Source: Abelmoschus esculentus
Lineage: Eukaryota; Streptophyta; Magnoliopsida; Malvales; Malvaceae
Direction of reading: 5' to 3'
Assembly (NCBI GenBank): GCA_035048815.1
Contig: JAUCBN010000032.1
Location: forward strand, 12,921,501 to 12,985,500
DNA: 64,000 bases
The notes below the pieces were generated by a model that had not been told where the DNA came from, did not search any database, and saw nothing but the letters and a program-made list of their open reading frames with translations. Shown here in pieces: positions 52,017 through 62,775 of the stretch. Each line of letters starts with the position of its first letter. Position 1 is the stretch's first letter. Position numbers and translations under genes: made by a program.

Positions 52017-53119
52017 GTGTAAGACAACAACAAATTGATTGACCTAGACAAAGATTAAAGACTCATTATTCTAGTGTTAAAATTTGTAGGTTATCTCATC
52101 TCTAATTGACTTCCAAAAGTTTGATATAGAAGGATGAATGTGGTCATTCTTAGAATGAATGTTGACATACATATCATCCACATGTAGAAACCCTTGGGCT
52201 GATGCTTGATTAAGTTGTCATTCATCCTCCTTTAACGGGCTGTTGATGAAACATTGAATTCAGCAATTGAATGATCTCTTGAATTTTTGGAAGAAGCATC
52301 TTGTAACTATTCCCATATTGAATTTCCAGCATGTACTGTTTTCAATAATTTAATCATATCTTAAGCTCCGGATATCGGATTGAGGTGATTCAAAATGCGT
52401 TGGAAAGCTAAGGAATACAAGAAGAAGTTTGAACAAGTCCTAAAGACTCAAATATGCTCGTATCTAATCAAAAAATGCCGAACAAGTTGACTGATATTCC
52501 CTGAATTCCCTCCTTGAGTGTTGTTATAACTCCTGCCTTTATTCTCCCTTAAATGGTGATAATGAAAGCTTTCATTGCATGTCTTCTCTTTCTTTCTTGC
52601 TGAAACTAACAGCCTTAAAGTGATGTAAAGACTCTCTTGAAAACATTAAAATCATGGCTGGAAATAACAACATTAAAGTGGTGTAATTGCTCCATTAAAT
52701 TGCATTTTAACCAATCAGCCTTGATGGGCCTTCAAGGGACTTTAATTGATGTAAATGCCTTGTCATTCCTTAGAATATGATCAACCATTTCTCCAAAAGA
52801 ATATCCTAGATGAAATAATATATAAGCAACCATTAAATAACAACTTTATTAAATAAAAATAGAAGTGAATGCATGAAACAGATTTAATGAGTTAGTTTAA
52901 TTAATGAAACTAGTTTCATTGAATGATCTAGTTTAATTAATTATATAACTCACACAGTAAATGAACTTATAAACATAAGAAAACTAACATGCTTTAAGTG
53001 AACTATCATGCATTAATTGAGCTAATAAACTTTATTGAACTAACACGCTTAAAAGAACATCAAGCATTATTTATTCATGCACACATGCTGAAATTAAATT
53101 TAAAAACTTAAGAAAGAAC

Positions 53120-53299
53120 TCATGCAAACTCATGCACAAGTAGGAGGTTGTATTGTTCCAACAAAGCTGATGTTGCATTCTCTAATTTTCAGACTTGAAT
53201 AAATAGATTTCCCATGGCCTCTTGGAATTTCTTGGTTTTAGCACGTGTCATAGGTCCAATAGGAAATTCTTTTGAATCATTGTTGGTTTTGATCATATC
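53120..53299 (-). pseudogene. Decayed polyprotein tail in LTR B minus
   Basis: Homologous to the tail at 19620-19799, with GPMTRAKTKKFQEAM preserved. The codon for the tryptophan after FIQ is TGA, and the preceding glycine codon reads GTC. The frame therefore stops about 36 codons in, although the original terminal TGA (53120-53122) is still in place. This is expected in an LTR no longer attached to an active element. Confidence 0.6.
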
Positions 53300-53300
53300 A

Positions 53301-54591
53301 AGGGTCATCCATCACGTTATACGCTCTAAGAAAGGAACCTTTCATTATGACATGCACTCGAAGAGAGGGGTCATTCATTGCGACATACGCTCAAAGAGAA
53401 GGGTTGTCCATCACGGTATACGCTCTAAGAAAGGGAGCATTCATTATGACATGCACTCGAAGAGAGGTGTCATTTATCACGATATACGCTCAAAGAGAGG
53501 GGCTGTTCATCAGGGTATCCGCTCAAAGGGAGAGACCGTTCATCATTACATGCACTCGAACACACGGGTCATTCAACGCGACATACGCTCAAAGAGAAGG
53601 TCATCGATCATGGTATACGCTCAAAGAGAGGGACCGTTCATTATACATGCAATCGAAGAGAGAGTCCACTCATCGCGATATATGCTCAATGAGAGTGGTT
53701 GTCCACCACGGTATCCGCTCAAAGGGAAGGATCGTTCACCATGACATGCACTCGAATAGACGGGTCATTTATCGCGATATACGCTCAAAGAGAGGGACCG
53801 TCCATTGTGACATGCACTCAAAGAGAGGGGTCATTCACCGTGACATATGCTCAAAGAGAAGGGTCGTCCATCATGGTATATGCTCTAAGAAAGGGACCAT
53901 TCATTATGACATGCACTCGAAGAGAGGGGTCTTTCATCATGTCATACGCTAAAAAAGAGGGGTTGTCCATGTCGTTATACGCTCAAAGAGAGGGATCGTT
54001 CAGCATAACATGCACTCGAAGAGAGGGTCGTCCATCATGGCATACGCTCAAAGAGTGGGACCATTCATTATGACATACACTCGAAGAGAGGGGTCATTCA
54101 CCACGACATATGCTCAAAGAGAGGTGTCGTCCATCACGGTATACGCTCTAAGAAAGGGACCATTGATTATGACATGTAGTCGAAGAGAGGGGTCATTCAT
54201 CGCGACTTTTGCTCAAAGAGAGGGGTCATCCATCGTGGTATACTCTTAAAGAGAAGGACCTTTCACCATGACTTACACTCGAAGAGAGGGGTCATCTATC
54301 ACGGTATACGCTCAAAGAGAGGGACCATTTATTATGACATGCATTGAAAGAGAGGGGTCATTCATTGCGGCATACGCTCAAAGAGAGGGGTCATTCATCA
54401 TGGTATACGCTCAAAGTGAGGGGCTGTTCACCATAACTTGATCAAGAATAGAGGGGTTATTCACCGCGGCATATGCTCAAAGAGAAGGGTCGCCCATCAC
54501 GGTATATGCTCTAAGGGACCATTCATTGTGATATGTACTCAAAAAGAGGGGTCTTTTATTGCGACATATGCTAAAAAAAAGGGGTCATTCA
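53301..54591 (+). repeat. 33-bp satellite, block 8
   Basis: About 39 monomers with the usual A-B-C order and many single-base variants. The block ends at ATTCA, next to element F. Confidence 0.95.
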
Positions 54592-55159
54592 TGTCAAATA
54601 TGCGTAATTAGTGCAAGTGAATATGTCGCAAGTAATAAAATGATGAGAAAGTCATGTATCGTCTCCACACGGATTGTTATACTTAATATGCCTTCTTTTG
54701 TCTTCTTGCTCTATAAAATAAAATAAAAGCACAAGTAGTTTTGGGTGTGATTAAACTAAATAACGAACGCTAAATAATAATAGAAAAATCAAAAAGAGAA
54801 AGTGGTTAGGATGTAGTTGTGTTATATAGTGGATTCAATTGACTTGTTTCTGTCCAATGCAATCGCACAAAAACGTTCTCCTCATTTTTCTCATCAGCTT
54901 GCCTACAATATCGCTACTTGTCCCTATCTGCTGCCTCGACATCAGGTCCTGCCTCCTCCTCATTTGTTGCCGTGGCAATAGCTTTTCCTGCAAAGATACA
55001 AAAATACAGTAAAACTTGCTTTTTCTGTAAATATCATCTTTAACAGTATAACCTCTAAATATCTCACATTAAGTACATGCATTTGTCTAAGTAGGTGTAG
55101 ATTTGGTGATTAATTCCCGCAAAAGGTGTAAAAAGTGATAGTGAGTTGAGCACTTATCA
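54592..55159 (-). repeat. LTR of element F
   Basis: On the minus strand the 568-bp LTR starts TGATAAGTGCTC directly after the polypurine tract and ends CGCATATTTGACA. Its last ~400 bp align with the 3' part of LTR C, including GGCATATTAAGTATA, a GTGGAGACGATAC segment and CACTTGCACTAA. Confidence 0.75.
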
Positions 55160-55172
55160 CACCCCCAAACTC
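55160..55172 (-). promoter_or_regulatory. Polypurine tract of element F
   Basis: On the minus strand GAGTTTGGGGGTG abuts the LTR start TGATAAGTG. It is preceded by TTGCTTGAGGACAAGCAA, a pairing commonly seen just upstream of the 3' LTR in Tat/Ogre-type plant elements. This would prime plus-strand DNA synthesis. Confidence 0.65.
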
Positions 55173-56060
55173 GAACTATTGCTTGTCCTCAAGCAATGCA
55201 AACCATCAAATTGTCAAATCTTATTCTTTCTTGGTCTTATGCTTTCATCTATTCTCCCCACCATAACTATGACTCTTCTTTAGACTTAACCTTTTGGTTA
55301 CCCGAGGGTTTACCTAGAAAACAAACTATAAGATTTTGTGTGTGTGTGCGTTTTTGTGGACAAGTTTGATTAAAGGCCTTCTTAGACAAACTCTAAGTTC
55401 AAGATAAATAAACTTGGATTTAATGTTCTCTTCTTTAAAAACACCAATTTCTTGAGCCAATTTCGGGCACCTCAAGGATTGTGTTTTCTCCTTAATATTT
55501 TCTTATTTCTTTTGCTATTCTTTTAAGCATATTAAAGCCAATTTCGGGCACCTCTAACATGAAGAAGAGTACTTTCTAGAGCCGGTGATAGGCACCTCTA
55601 GTCATAATTTTAAAAATCTAAGTCTTTATCACCTAAGTTTATTAAAAGAATTCCTATAGTCAAACAAGTCCCAAAAGTATTTTTAAGATCAACCTTATAG
55701 CAAGCTTCTAGTTGTCCTCCTTAAGTATTCTAGAGTTAAGTCCTCTAAATAGGATCTAACCATGGTAAGGAGAAAGATTTCTATTGTCTTAAAAGAATAA
55801 ACTAAGGCAATACTAATGAAAAGCAGTGCAAAAGTATGGGCAAAAAATTTATGTAAGGTAGTGGACATAGAAAAATTTTGAAAAATCACTGAAATACTCC
55901 CTTTTTATGGCAAGGCTGCGGCTGTGGAATGCCTCGGCAGTGGTTCTACACCCCCAAACTCAAACCAAGAATTGCCCTCAATGCTTATAGGGGCACATAG
56001 TAGGCAACAAAATATGAAAAGGAAATAAGTAATTATATAAAAGCAACATTAAAAAAATAA
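55173..56060 (-). other. Non-coding 3' region of element F
   Basis: Between the ORF remnant and the polypurine tract. It contains repeated GAGGTGCC segments (55475, 55545 and 55590 regions, minus strand). A second copy of the GAGTTTGGGGGTG motif lies at about 55950. No coding sequence is recognised. Confidence 0.6.
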
Positions 56061-56759
56061 TTAAATGGAGTCCGAAGAGCTGTTGTCGACAATCAATTTT
56101 CTAGGCCTTGTTGATGATTGCTTCATCTTTGGTGATGGCAACAGTTGAGTTTTTGGTTGTCGTGGTGGCTGGACTCTTGTTGGTGGTGTCCGTTGCATGG
56201 AAGCGTCCACTTCTTCTCCTTCTTCATCTTCAGCTACTTCCTCGGTGATCATGACATCTGTTCCTCCATCATTCTCTGTATCTGCCCAGGCATGGTGGAT
56301 GCTTGGTCCAGCAGCGGTTGAACTTTTGATGTACATAGGCATCTATCTCATTAGATAGACTACCCATGATGATGGGGATCTTGGTGGTGTGTTGAAGACT
56401 GCCCTCCTTTTGGATGGCCGTTTGTTGGCAGATAATGCCGAGAAAAAATCTGTTGCCTTAAATGGGCCAGCAGCATGAAATTGTTGTTGAGGGTTAATGG
56501 GGAAGAATGGCCTCGGTCCTCCTAGAGCTAGAGTGGTCTCTGTGTAGGGTGCAACCGTTACGAACATATAAATTGTGAACTCTAAAAACTGTACCCCTTG
56601 GTTGGGAAAGTTATGGGGCATCATTTGGGCAAGTGTGTTGTTGAAGTCCCTCTGATACTCCATGTATTGTTGCTGCCTAAGATCCATAGCTGCCATCCTC
56701 TATAGTATCTCCTAGTACGGGTCTGCTATGGCAGTGGTGTGGGCAGTGTCGGGCATGTT
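56061..56759 (-). pseudogene. C-terminal part of a retrotransposon ORF, with in-frame stops
   Basis: A single minus-strand frame runs from 56759 to 56061 and is broken by three in-frame TAG codons: two shortly before the methionine at 56696, and one at 56343-56345. Read through, it gives about 230 residues. The first part is Gln-rich (LRQQQYMEYQRDF), and an acidic stretch (EEVAEDEEGEEVD) lies toward the end, followed by a basic Pro-rich tail ending at TAA/TGA near 56061. The three stops could each come from CAG by C-to-T change. I recognise no catalytic domain. Position upstream of the 3' LTR suggests a gag-like or extra ORF of a Tat/Athila-type element, but the identity is uncertain. Confidence 0.5.
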
Positions 56760-58205
56760 ATTTATTGCGATATACGCTCAAAGAGAGGGACTATTCACCA
56801 TGAAATGCACTCGAAGAGAGGGGTCATTCATCGCAACGTACACTCAAAGAGAGGATCATCGATCACAGTATACACTCTAAGAAAGGGACTATTTATTACG
56901 ACATGCACTCAAAGAGAGGGGTCATTCATCACGGCATACGCTCAAAGATAGGGGTCACTCACAACGACATACGCGCAAAGAGAGGGGTCGTCGATCACGG
57001 TTTATGTTCTAAGAAGGGGACCATTCATTATGACATGCACTCGAAGAGAGGGGGCATTCACCGTGACATATGCAAAAAAGAGGGGTCGTCAATCACAACA
57101 TACGCTTTAAGAAGGGGACCGTTCATTATGACATGAACACAAAGAGAGGGGTAATTCATCGCGATATACGCTCAAAGAGAGGGGTCGTCCATTATGGTAT
57201 CCACTCAAAGAGAGGGACCGTTCACCATGACATGTACTAGAATAGAGGGGTCATGCTTCAAGAGAGGGGTCGTCCATCACGGTATACGCTCAAAGAGAGG
57301 AACCGTTCATTATGACATGCACTCGAAGAAAGGGGTCATTGACCGCGACATACGCTCAAAGAGAGAGACCATTCACCATGACATGCAATCAAAGATAGAG
57401 ACCATTCATCGCGACATACACTCCAAGAGAGGGGTTGTCCATCATGGTATACGGTCAAAGAGAGGGACAATTCACCATGACATGCACTCGAAGAAAGGGG
57501 TCATTCATCATGATATATGCTAAAACAGAGGGGTTGTCCATCACGAGATACGCTCAAAGAGAGGGACCGGTCATTATGACATACGCTCGAATAGAGCGGT
57601 CATTCACCGCGACATACGCTCCATGAGAGGGGTTGTCTATCATGATTTACGCTCTAAGAAAGGAGAAGTTCGTTATGACATGCACTAGAAGAGAGGGGTC
57701 AATCAACGCGACATACGCTCAAAGAGGGTCATTCATCGCGAAATATGCTCAAAGAGAGAGGTCATCCATCACGGTATACGCTCTAACAAAGGGACCGATC
57801 ATTATGACATGCACTCGAAGAGAGGGGTCATTCAACGCGACATACACTAAAAGCGAGGGGTCGTCCATCACAGTATTCACTCAAAGAGAGGGATCTTTCA
57901 CCATGACATTCACTCGAAGAGAGGGGTCATTCATCGCGACATACGCTCAAAGACAGGGGTCGACCATCATAGTATACGCTCAAAGAGATGGACTGTTCAC
58001 CATGAAATGCACTCGAAGAGAGGGGTCATTCATCGCAACGTACGCTCAAAGAGAGGATCATCGATTACGATATATGCTCAAAGAGAGGGACCGTTGATCA
58101 TGACATGCACTCAAAGAGAGGAGTCATTCATCGTGACATACTCTCAAATAGAGAGGGGTCATTCACAACTACATATACACAAAGAGAGGGGTCATTGTGA
58201 CATGC
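56760..58205 (+). repeat. 33-bp satellite, block 9
   Basis: About 44 monomers. The last ~200 bp (58011-58205) match 1-142, including the GTCATTGTGACATG monomer. The block ends with CATGC (58201-58205), the left TSD of LTR A minus. Confidence 0.95.
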
Positions 58206-59650
58206 TGATATTGGGGATTCGTTGCTTCAAAAATAACGATCCTTTTTTGAAACGGATCTAGGATAATAGCAAGCAAGTCTCTGCAATAAACACAACATTA
58301 TGGATGTTAGAATGATGTTAAAGCAACAAGAAAACAAAGAAAAAAAAACTGAAACAAAGAAGAAAAGGGATGAAGGAATTCTGGCAGTTTCTGGAGGTTA
58401 ATGAAGATGAAATGCTCCGAGGGCTTTCATGGAAGCATTAAAACATCCAAAATGGCAGAATTGGATGTTTAAGTTGCTGGGAAATAACAACGACGTTGAA
58501 CTCGAAAGAACCCGAACAATATACTGAGCGGACCCGAATCGAATACGTTCTTCGTCAACGGACTTGGACCCTCTAGATAGCGATCTAGGAACCCGAAGTA
58601 TCAAGGATTTGACACACTCAAGCAAAGTCTGAATTTGTCAAGAAAAGTTCAATGAAGAACTGAAATTGAGAGAAAATCTCACAAGTGATTTTATTCATGA
58701 AATGTCTACCCTTGTCTTTACAAAATTAAGTAAATATATAGAAATAAAGGAGAAGAAATTTGAATTTGTGGCCTTAATTCAAACGAAAATTAAAATTTAA
58801 ATGCTCAAATAACTTCTCCTAGGCTCCTAATATCCTTAGCCACATGTTTTGGCACTTAAAACACATTAAACATGTGTTTAATGTTTGAATTTGAATAAGA
58901 AACCACTCATTCTTATCCAATGTTGCTGATTGGTCTTCAAAGCAAGGGCCTTGTTTGGCTTGCTTGCTTTTGGACGCCCAAACTTGTGGAAAAGGGTGCT
59001 ATGTGGGCCCCACATGCATGGCACATGCGTAGGACACCTGCTCTTCGTGTACGATAGGTTTCAGCTGCTGTAGGTCACTTCAACTTGAGTTGAGTTGAGC
59101 TAGAAATGGAGATGAGCTGAAACGAACTAGCTAAGAGTGTTAGGAGCTAAATGGAGCTAAGCCTCTGAGCTGCCCGAGCTAAGGTGAGCTGCGTGCACAC
59201 CATTGAGCTTCTTCTGAGCTAAATATAATCCACTTGAGCTAGTATTGAACTGCATACGCTCTCCTGAGCTGGAGATGAGCTGGGTATGCCCACTTGAGCT
59301 AAGGTTCTCCTAAGTACCTATATTAGAACAAGACAAACACATCTAAAAAGCCTTGTAGTCTTATTTTAACCACACATACACACTTAAAACCAAATGCAAA
59401 CATAATTAACATAGTATATACATAAGTAAACACACATACTAATATATATACCTAAATATGTCACATATCAGCATGCAACACATTATAAACAACATATTCT
59501 AAGGCATGAACATTCTCAAATGAATCTGAAATGTTAGCACAAGTAAGGAAAAGAGCTTCCCTGTATTTCTTTGCCTTAGAACGTGTGATAGGTCCTGATG
59601 GTAAGACCTCCGGATCAACCTGTTGAACTTGACATGATGTGCTCACATCA
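58206..59650 (-). mobile_element. Solo LTR, family A, minus copy
   Basis: The 1445-bp copy of 1776-3208 is inverted. On the minus strand it runs TGATGTGAGC to AATATCA. It has a perfect 5-bp TSD, CATGC, at 58201-58205 and 59651-59655. The orthologous satellite site near 133-145 in block 1 is empty with one CATGC. It keeps about 40 bp (around 58905-58950) that the plus copy has lost. TATA-like and CTAG hairpin elements are conserved. Confidence 0.9.
59461..59650 (-). CDS. Polyprotein C-terminal tail inside LTR A minus (partial)
   Basis: The same reading frame as 1771-1965, with GPITRSKAKKYREA, a single stop at 59461-59463 and only a few amino-acid differences from the plus copy. It begins at the LTR edge, so there is no native start codon; the first methionine lies a few codons inside. 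It is the orphaned end of a Ty3/gypsy-like pol frame and is not expected to be made as a protein. Confidence 0.6.
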
Positions 59651-62600
59651 CATGCACTCGATGAGAGGGGTCATTCACCGTGACATACGCTCAAAAAGCG
59701 GGGTCATCAATCATAATATACGGTCTAAGAAAGGGACCCTTTGTTATGACATGCACTCGAAGAGGGGTCGTCCATCAAAAAGAGTTGTCGTCCATCAAGG
59801 TATCCGCTCAAAGAGAGGGACCGTTCACCATTACATGTACTAGAATAGAGGGGTTATTCATCGCGACATACGTTTAAAGAGAGGGGTCGTCCATCACAGT
59901 ATACGCTCAAAGAGAGGGGCCGTTCATTATGACATGCACTCGAAGAGAGGGGTCATTCACCGCGACATATGCTCAAAGAGAAGGGTTCATATATCATGGT
60001 ATACGCTCAAAGAGAGACCGTTCACCATGACATGAACTCAAAGAGAGGGGCCATTCATCGCGACATACGCTCAAAGAGAGGGGTCATCCATCACGGGGTA
60101 CGCTCATAGAGCGGGACTGTTCACCATGACATGCACTCAAAGAGAGGGATCATTCATCATGAAAAACGCTCAAAGAGAGGGGACGACCATCACGGGATAC
60201 GCTCAAAGAGAGGGACCGATCATTATGACATACGCTCGAATAAAGCGGTCATTCACCGCAACATACGCGCAAAGAGAGGGGTCATCCATCATGATTCACG
60301 CTCTTAGAAAGGAACCATTCATTATGACATTAACACGAAGAGAGGGGTCATTCACCGCGACATACACTCAAAGAGAGGGGTCATCCATCACGGTATACGC
60401 TCTAAGGAAGGGACCGTTCATTATGACATGAACTTGAATAAAGGAGTCATTCATCGTGACATACGCTCAAAGAGAGGGGTAGTCCATCACAGTATTCGCT
60501 CAAAGAGAGGGATCTTTCACCATGACATGCACTTGAAGAGAGGGTCATCCATCGCGACATACACTCAAAAAGGGGGGTCTCGATCACGGTATACGCTCAA
60601 AGAGACCTTAATTATGACATGCCCTTGAGGAGGGGTCATTCATTGCGACATACACTCAAAGAGAGGGGTCGTCCATCACAGTATACACTCAAAGAGAGGG
60701 TCTATTCACCATGAAATGCACTCGAAGAGAGGAGTCATTCATCACAACGTACGCTCAAAGAGAGGGTCATCGATCGCGGTATACGCTGAAAGAGAGGGAC
60801 CGTTGATTATTACATGAACTCAAAGAGACATGTCATTCTTCGCTACATACTCTCAAAGAGAGAGGTCGTCCATCACGGTTTACGCTCAAAGAGGTGGACC
60901 GTTCATCCTGCCATTCACTCAAAGAGAGGGGTCAATCATCGCGACAGACGCTCAAAGAGAAGGGTCATCCATCAGGGTATACAATCTAAGAAAGGGACTG
61001 TTTATTATGACCTGCACTCGAAGAGAGGGTTCATTCATCATGATGAACGTTCAAAGACAGGGGTCGTCCATCATGGTATACGCTCAAAGATAGGTATCGT
61101 TCACCATGACATGCACTAAAAGAGAGGGGTCATTTATCGTGACATACGCTCAGAGAAAGGGGTCGCCCATCACGGGGTACAATCAAAGAGAGGGACCAAT
61201 CATTACGACAGACTATCAAAGAGAGGGGTCATTCACCGCGACATACGCTCAAAGTGTGGTACTGTTCATTATGACATGCACTCGAAGAGAAGGGTCATTC
61301 ATCGCGACATATGCACAATGAGAATGGTCGTCAATCACGGTATACGCTCTAAGAAAGAGATCATTCATTATGACATGCACTCGAAGAGAGGGGTCATTCA
61401 ACGCGACATACACTTAAAGAGAGGGGTCATCCATCACGACATACGCTCAAAAAGAGGGAATGTTCATTATGAAATACGCTAGAAGAGAGGGTCATTCACC
61501 ATGATATACGCTCAAAGAAAAGGACCGTTCATTATGAAATTCTCTCAAAGAGAGAGTTAGTTTACCGCGACATACGCTCAGCGAGAGGGGTCATCCATCA
61601 CGGTATACGCTCAAAGAAAGGGATCACTCATTTCGAAATACGCTCGAAGAGAGGGTTCGTTCACTACGACATACGCTCAAAGAGAAGGTTCATCCATCAC
61701 GGTATATGCTCTAAGACAGGGCCGTTCATTATGACATGAACTCGAAGAGAGGGATCATTCATCGCGACATACGCTCAAAGAGAAGTGTCATCTAACACGA
61801 AATATGCTCAAAGAGAGGAACCGTCACCATGACATGCTCTCAAAGAGAGGGGTCATTCACTAAGAAAGGGACCATTAATTATGACATACACTCAAAGAGA
61901 GGGGTCATTCACCGCGAAATATGATCAAAGAGAGGGACCGTTCACCATGACATGCACTAAAAGAGAGGGCTCTTTCATCGCGACATATGCTCAAAGAGAG
62001 GGGTTGTCCATCACGGGATACGCTCAAAGAGATGGACAAATCATTATGTCATACTCTCGAAGTGAGGGGTCATTCATCATAGCATACGCTCTTAGAGAGG
62101 GACCATTCATTAAGAAATACGCTCGAAGAGAGGGGTCATTCACTGCAACATACGCTCAAAGAGAGGGGTCATCCATCACGGTATACGCTCTAAGAAAGGG
62201 ATCGTTCATTACGAAATACGCTCTAAGAGAGGGGTTATTCATAACTACATAGGCTCAAATATAGGGTCATCCATCACGTCATACGCTCAAAGAGAGGGAC
62301 CGTTCATTATGAAATACGCTCAAAGAGAGGGATCATTCACTATGACATATGCTCAAAGAGGAGGGTCATCCATCATAGTATACGGTCTAGGAAAGGGACC
62401 GGTCATTATGAAATACGCTTGAAGAGAGGGGTCCTTCACCGCGAAATACGCTCAAAGAGTAGGTTCATCCATCACGGTATACGCTTTAAGAAAGGGATCG
62501 TTCATTATGACATGCACTCGAAGAGGGGGGTCTTTCATCGTGACATACACTCAAAGAGAAGGGTCGTCCATCATGGTATACGCACTAAGAAAGGGACTGT

Positions 62601-62775
62601 TAATTATGACATGCACTCAAAGAGAGGGGTTATTCATCGAGACATACGTTCAAGGAGAGGTGTCGTCAATCACGGTATACGCTCAAAGAGAGTGATCGTT
62701 CATAGTGATATGCACTCAAAGAGAGGGGTCATTCATCGCGACATACGCTCAAAGAGAGAGGTCGTCCATCACGGG
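59651..62775 (+). repeat. 33-bp satellite, block 10
   Basis: About 95 monomers. From 59651 to about 61840 it aligns with 143-1775 plus 3214-3764, with LTR A absent. From about 61.25 kb it also shares modules with 39.2 and 40.9 kb. It ends at ACGGG, immediately left of the family C LTR. Confidence 0.96.

Larger units (their letters stand above)
51503..53300 (-). mobile_element. Solo LTR, family B, minus copy
   Basis: The 1798-bp copy of 19619-21415 is in opposite orientation. On the minus strand it starts TGATATGATC and ends GGATTCATATCA. Flanks AAGGT (51498-51502) and AGGGT (53301-53305) match at 4 of 5 bases. The TATA box (52007-52016) and CTAG hairpin (about 51843-51860) are conserved. The target sites differ from the plus copy, so this is an independent insertion, not an inverted duplication. 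Confidence 0.87.
54592..56759 (-). mobile_element. Retrotransposon F fragment (3' half with LTR, Tat/Athila-like)
   Basis: A 2168-bp minus-strand insertion. In element order it holds the remnant of an ORF (56759-56061), a non-coding stretch (56060-55173), a polypurine tract (55172-55160) and an LTR (55159-54592). The 5' LTR and most of the internal region are missing. Flanks ATTCA (54587-54591) and ATTTA (56760-56764) match at 4 of 5 bases, although the right edge is not an LTR end. The LTR 3' part is homologous to family C. Confidence 0.75.

Noticed and set aside
1776..59650. A large inverted duplication, from A+/A- and B+/B- in opposite orientation
   Set aside because: Each LTR has its own TSD, and the surrounding satellite keeps the same orientation throughout, so these are separate insertions.
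1..62775. CRISPR array
   Set aside because: The 33-bp units are directly adjacent, with no unique spacers, and lie with plant LTR retrotransposons.
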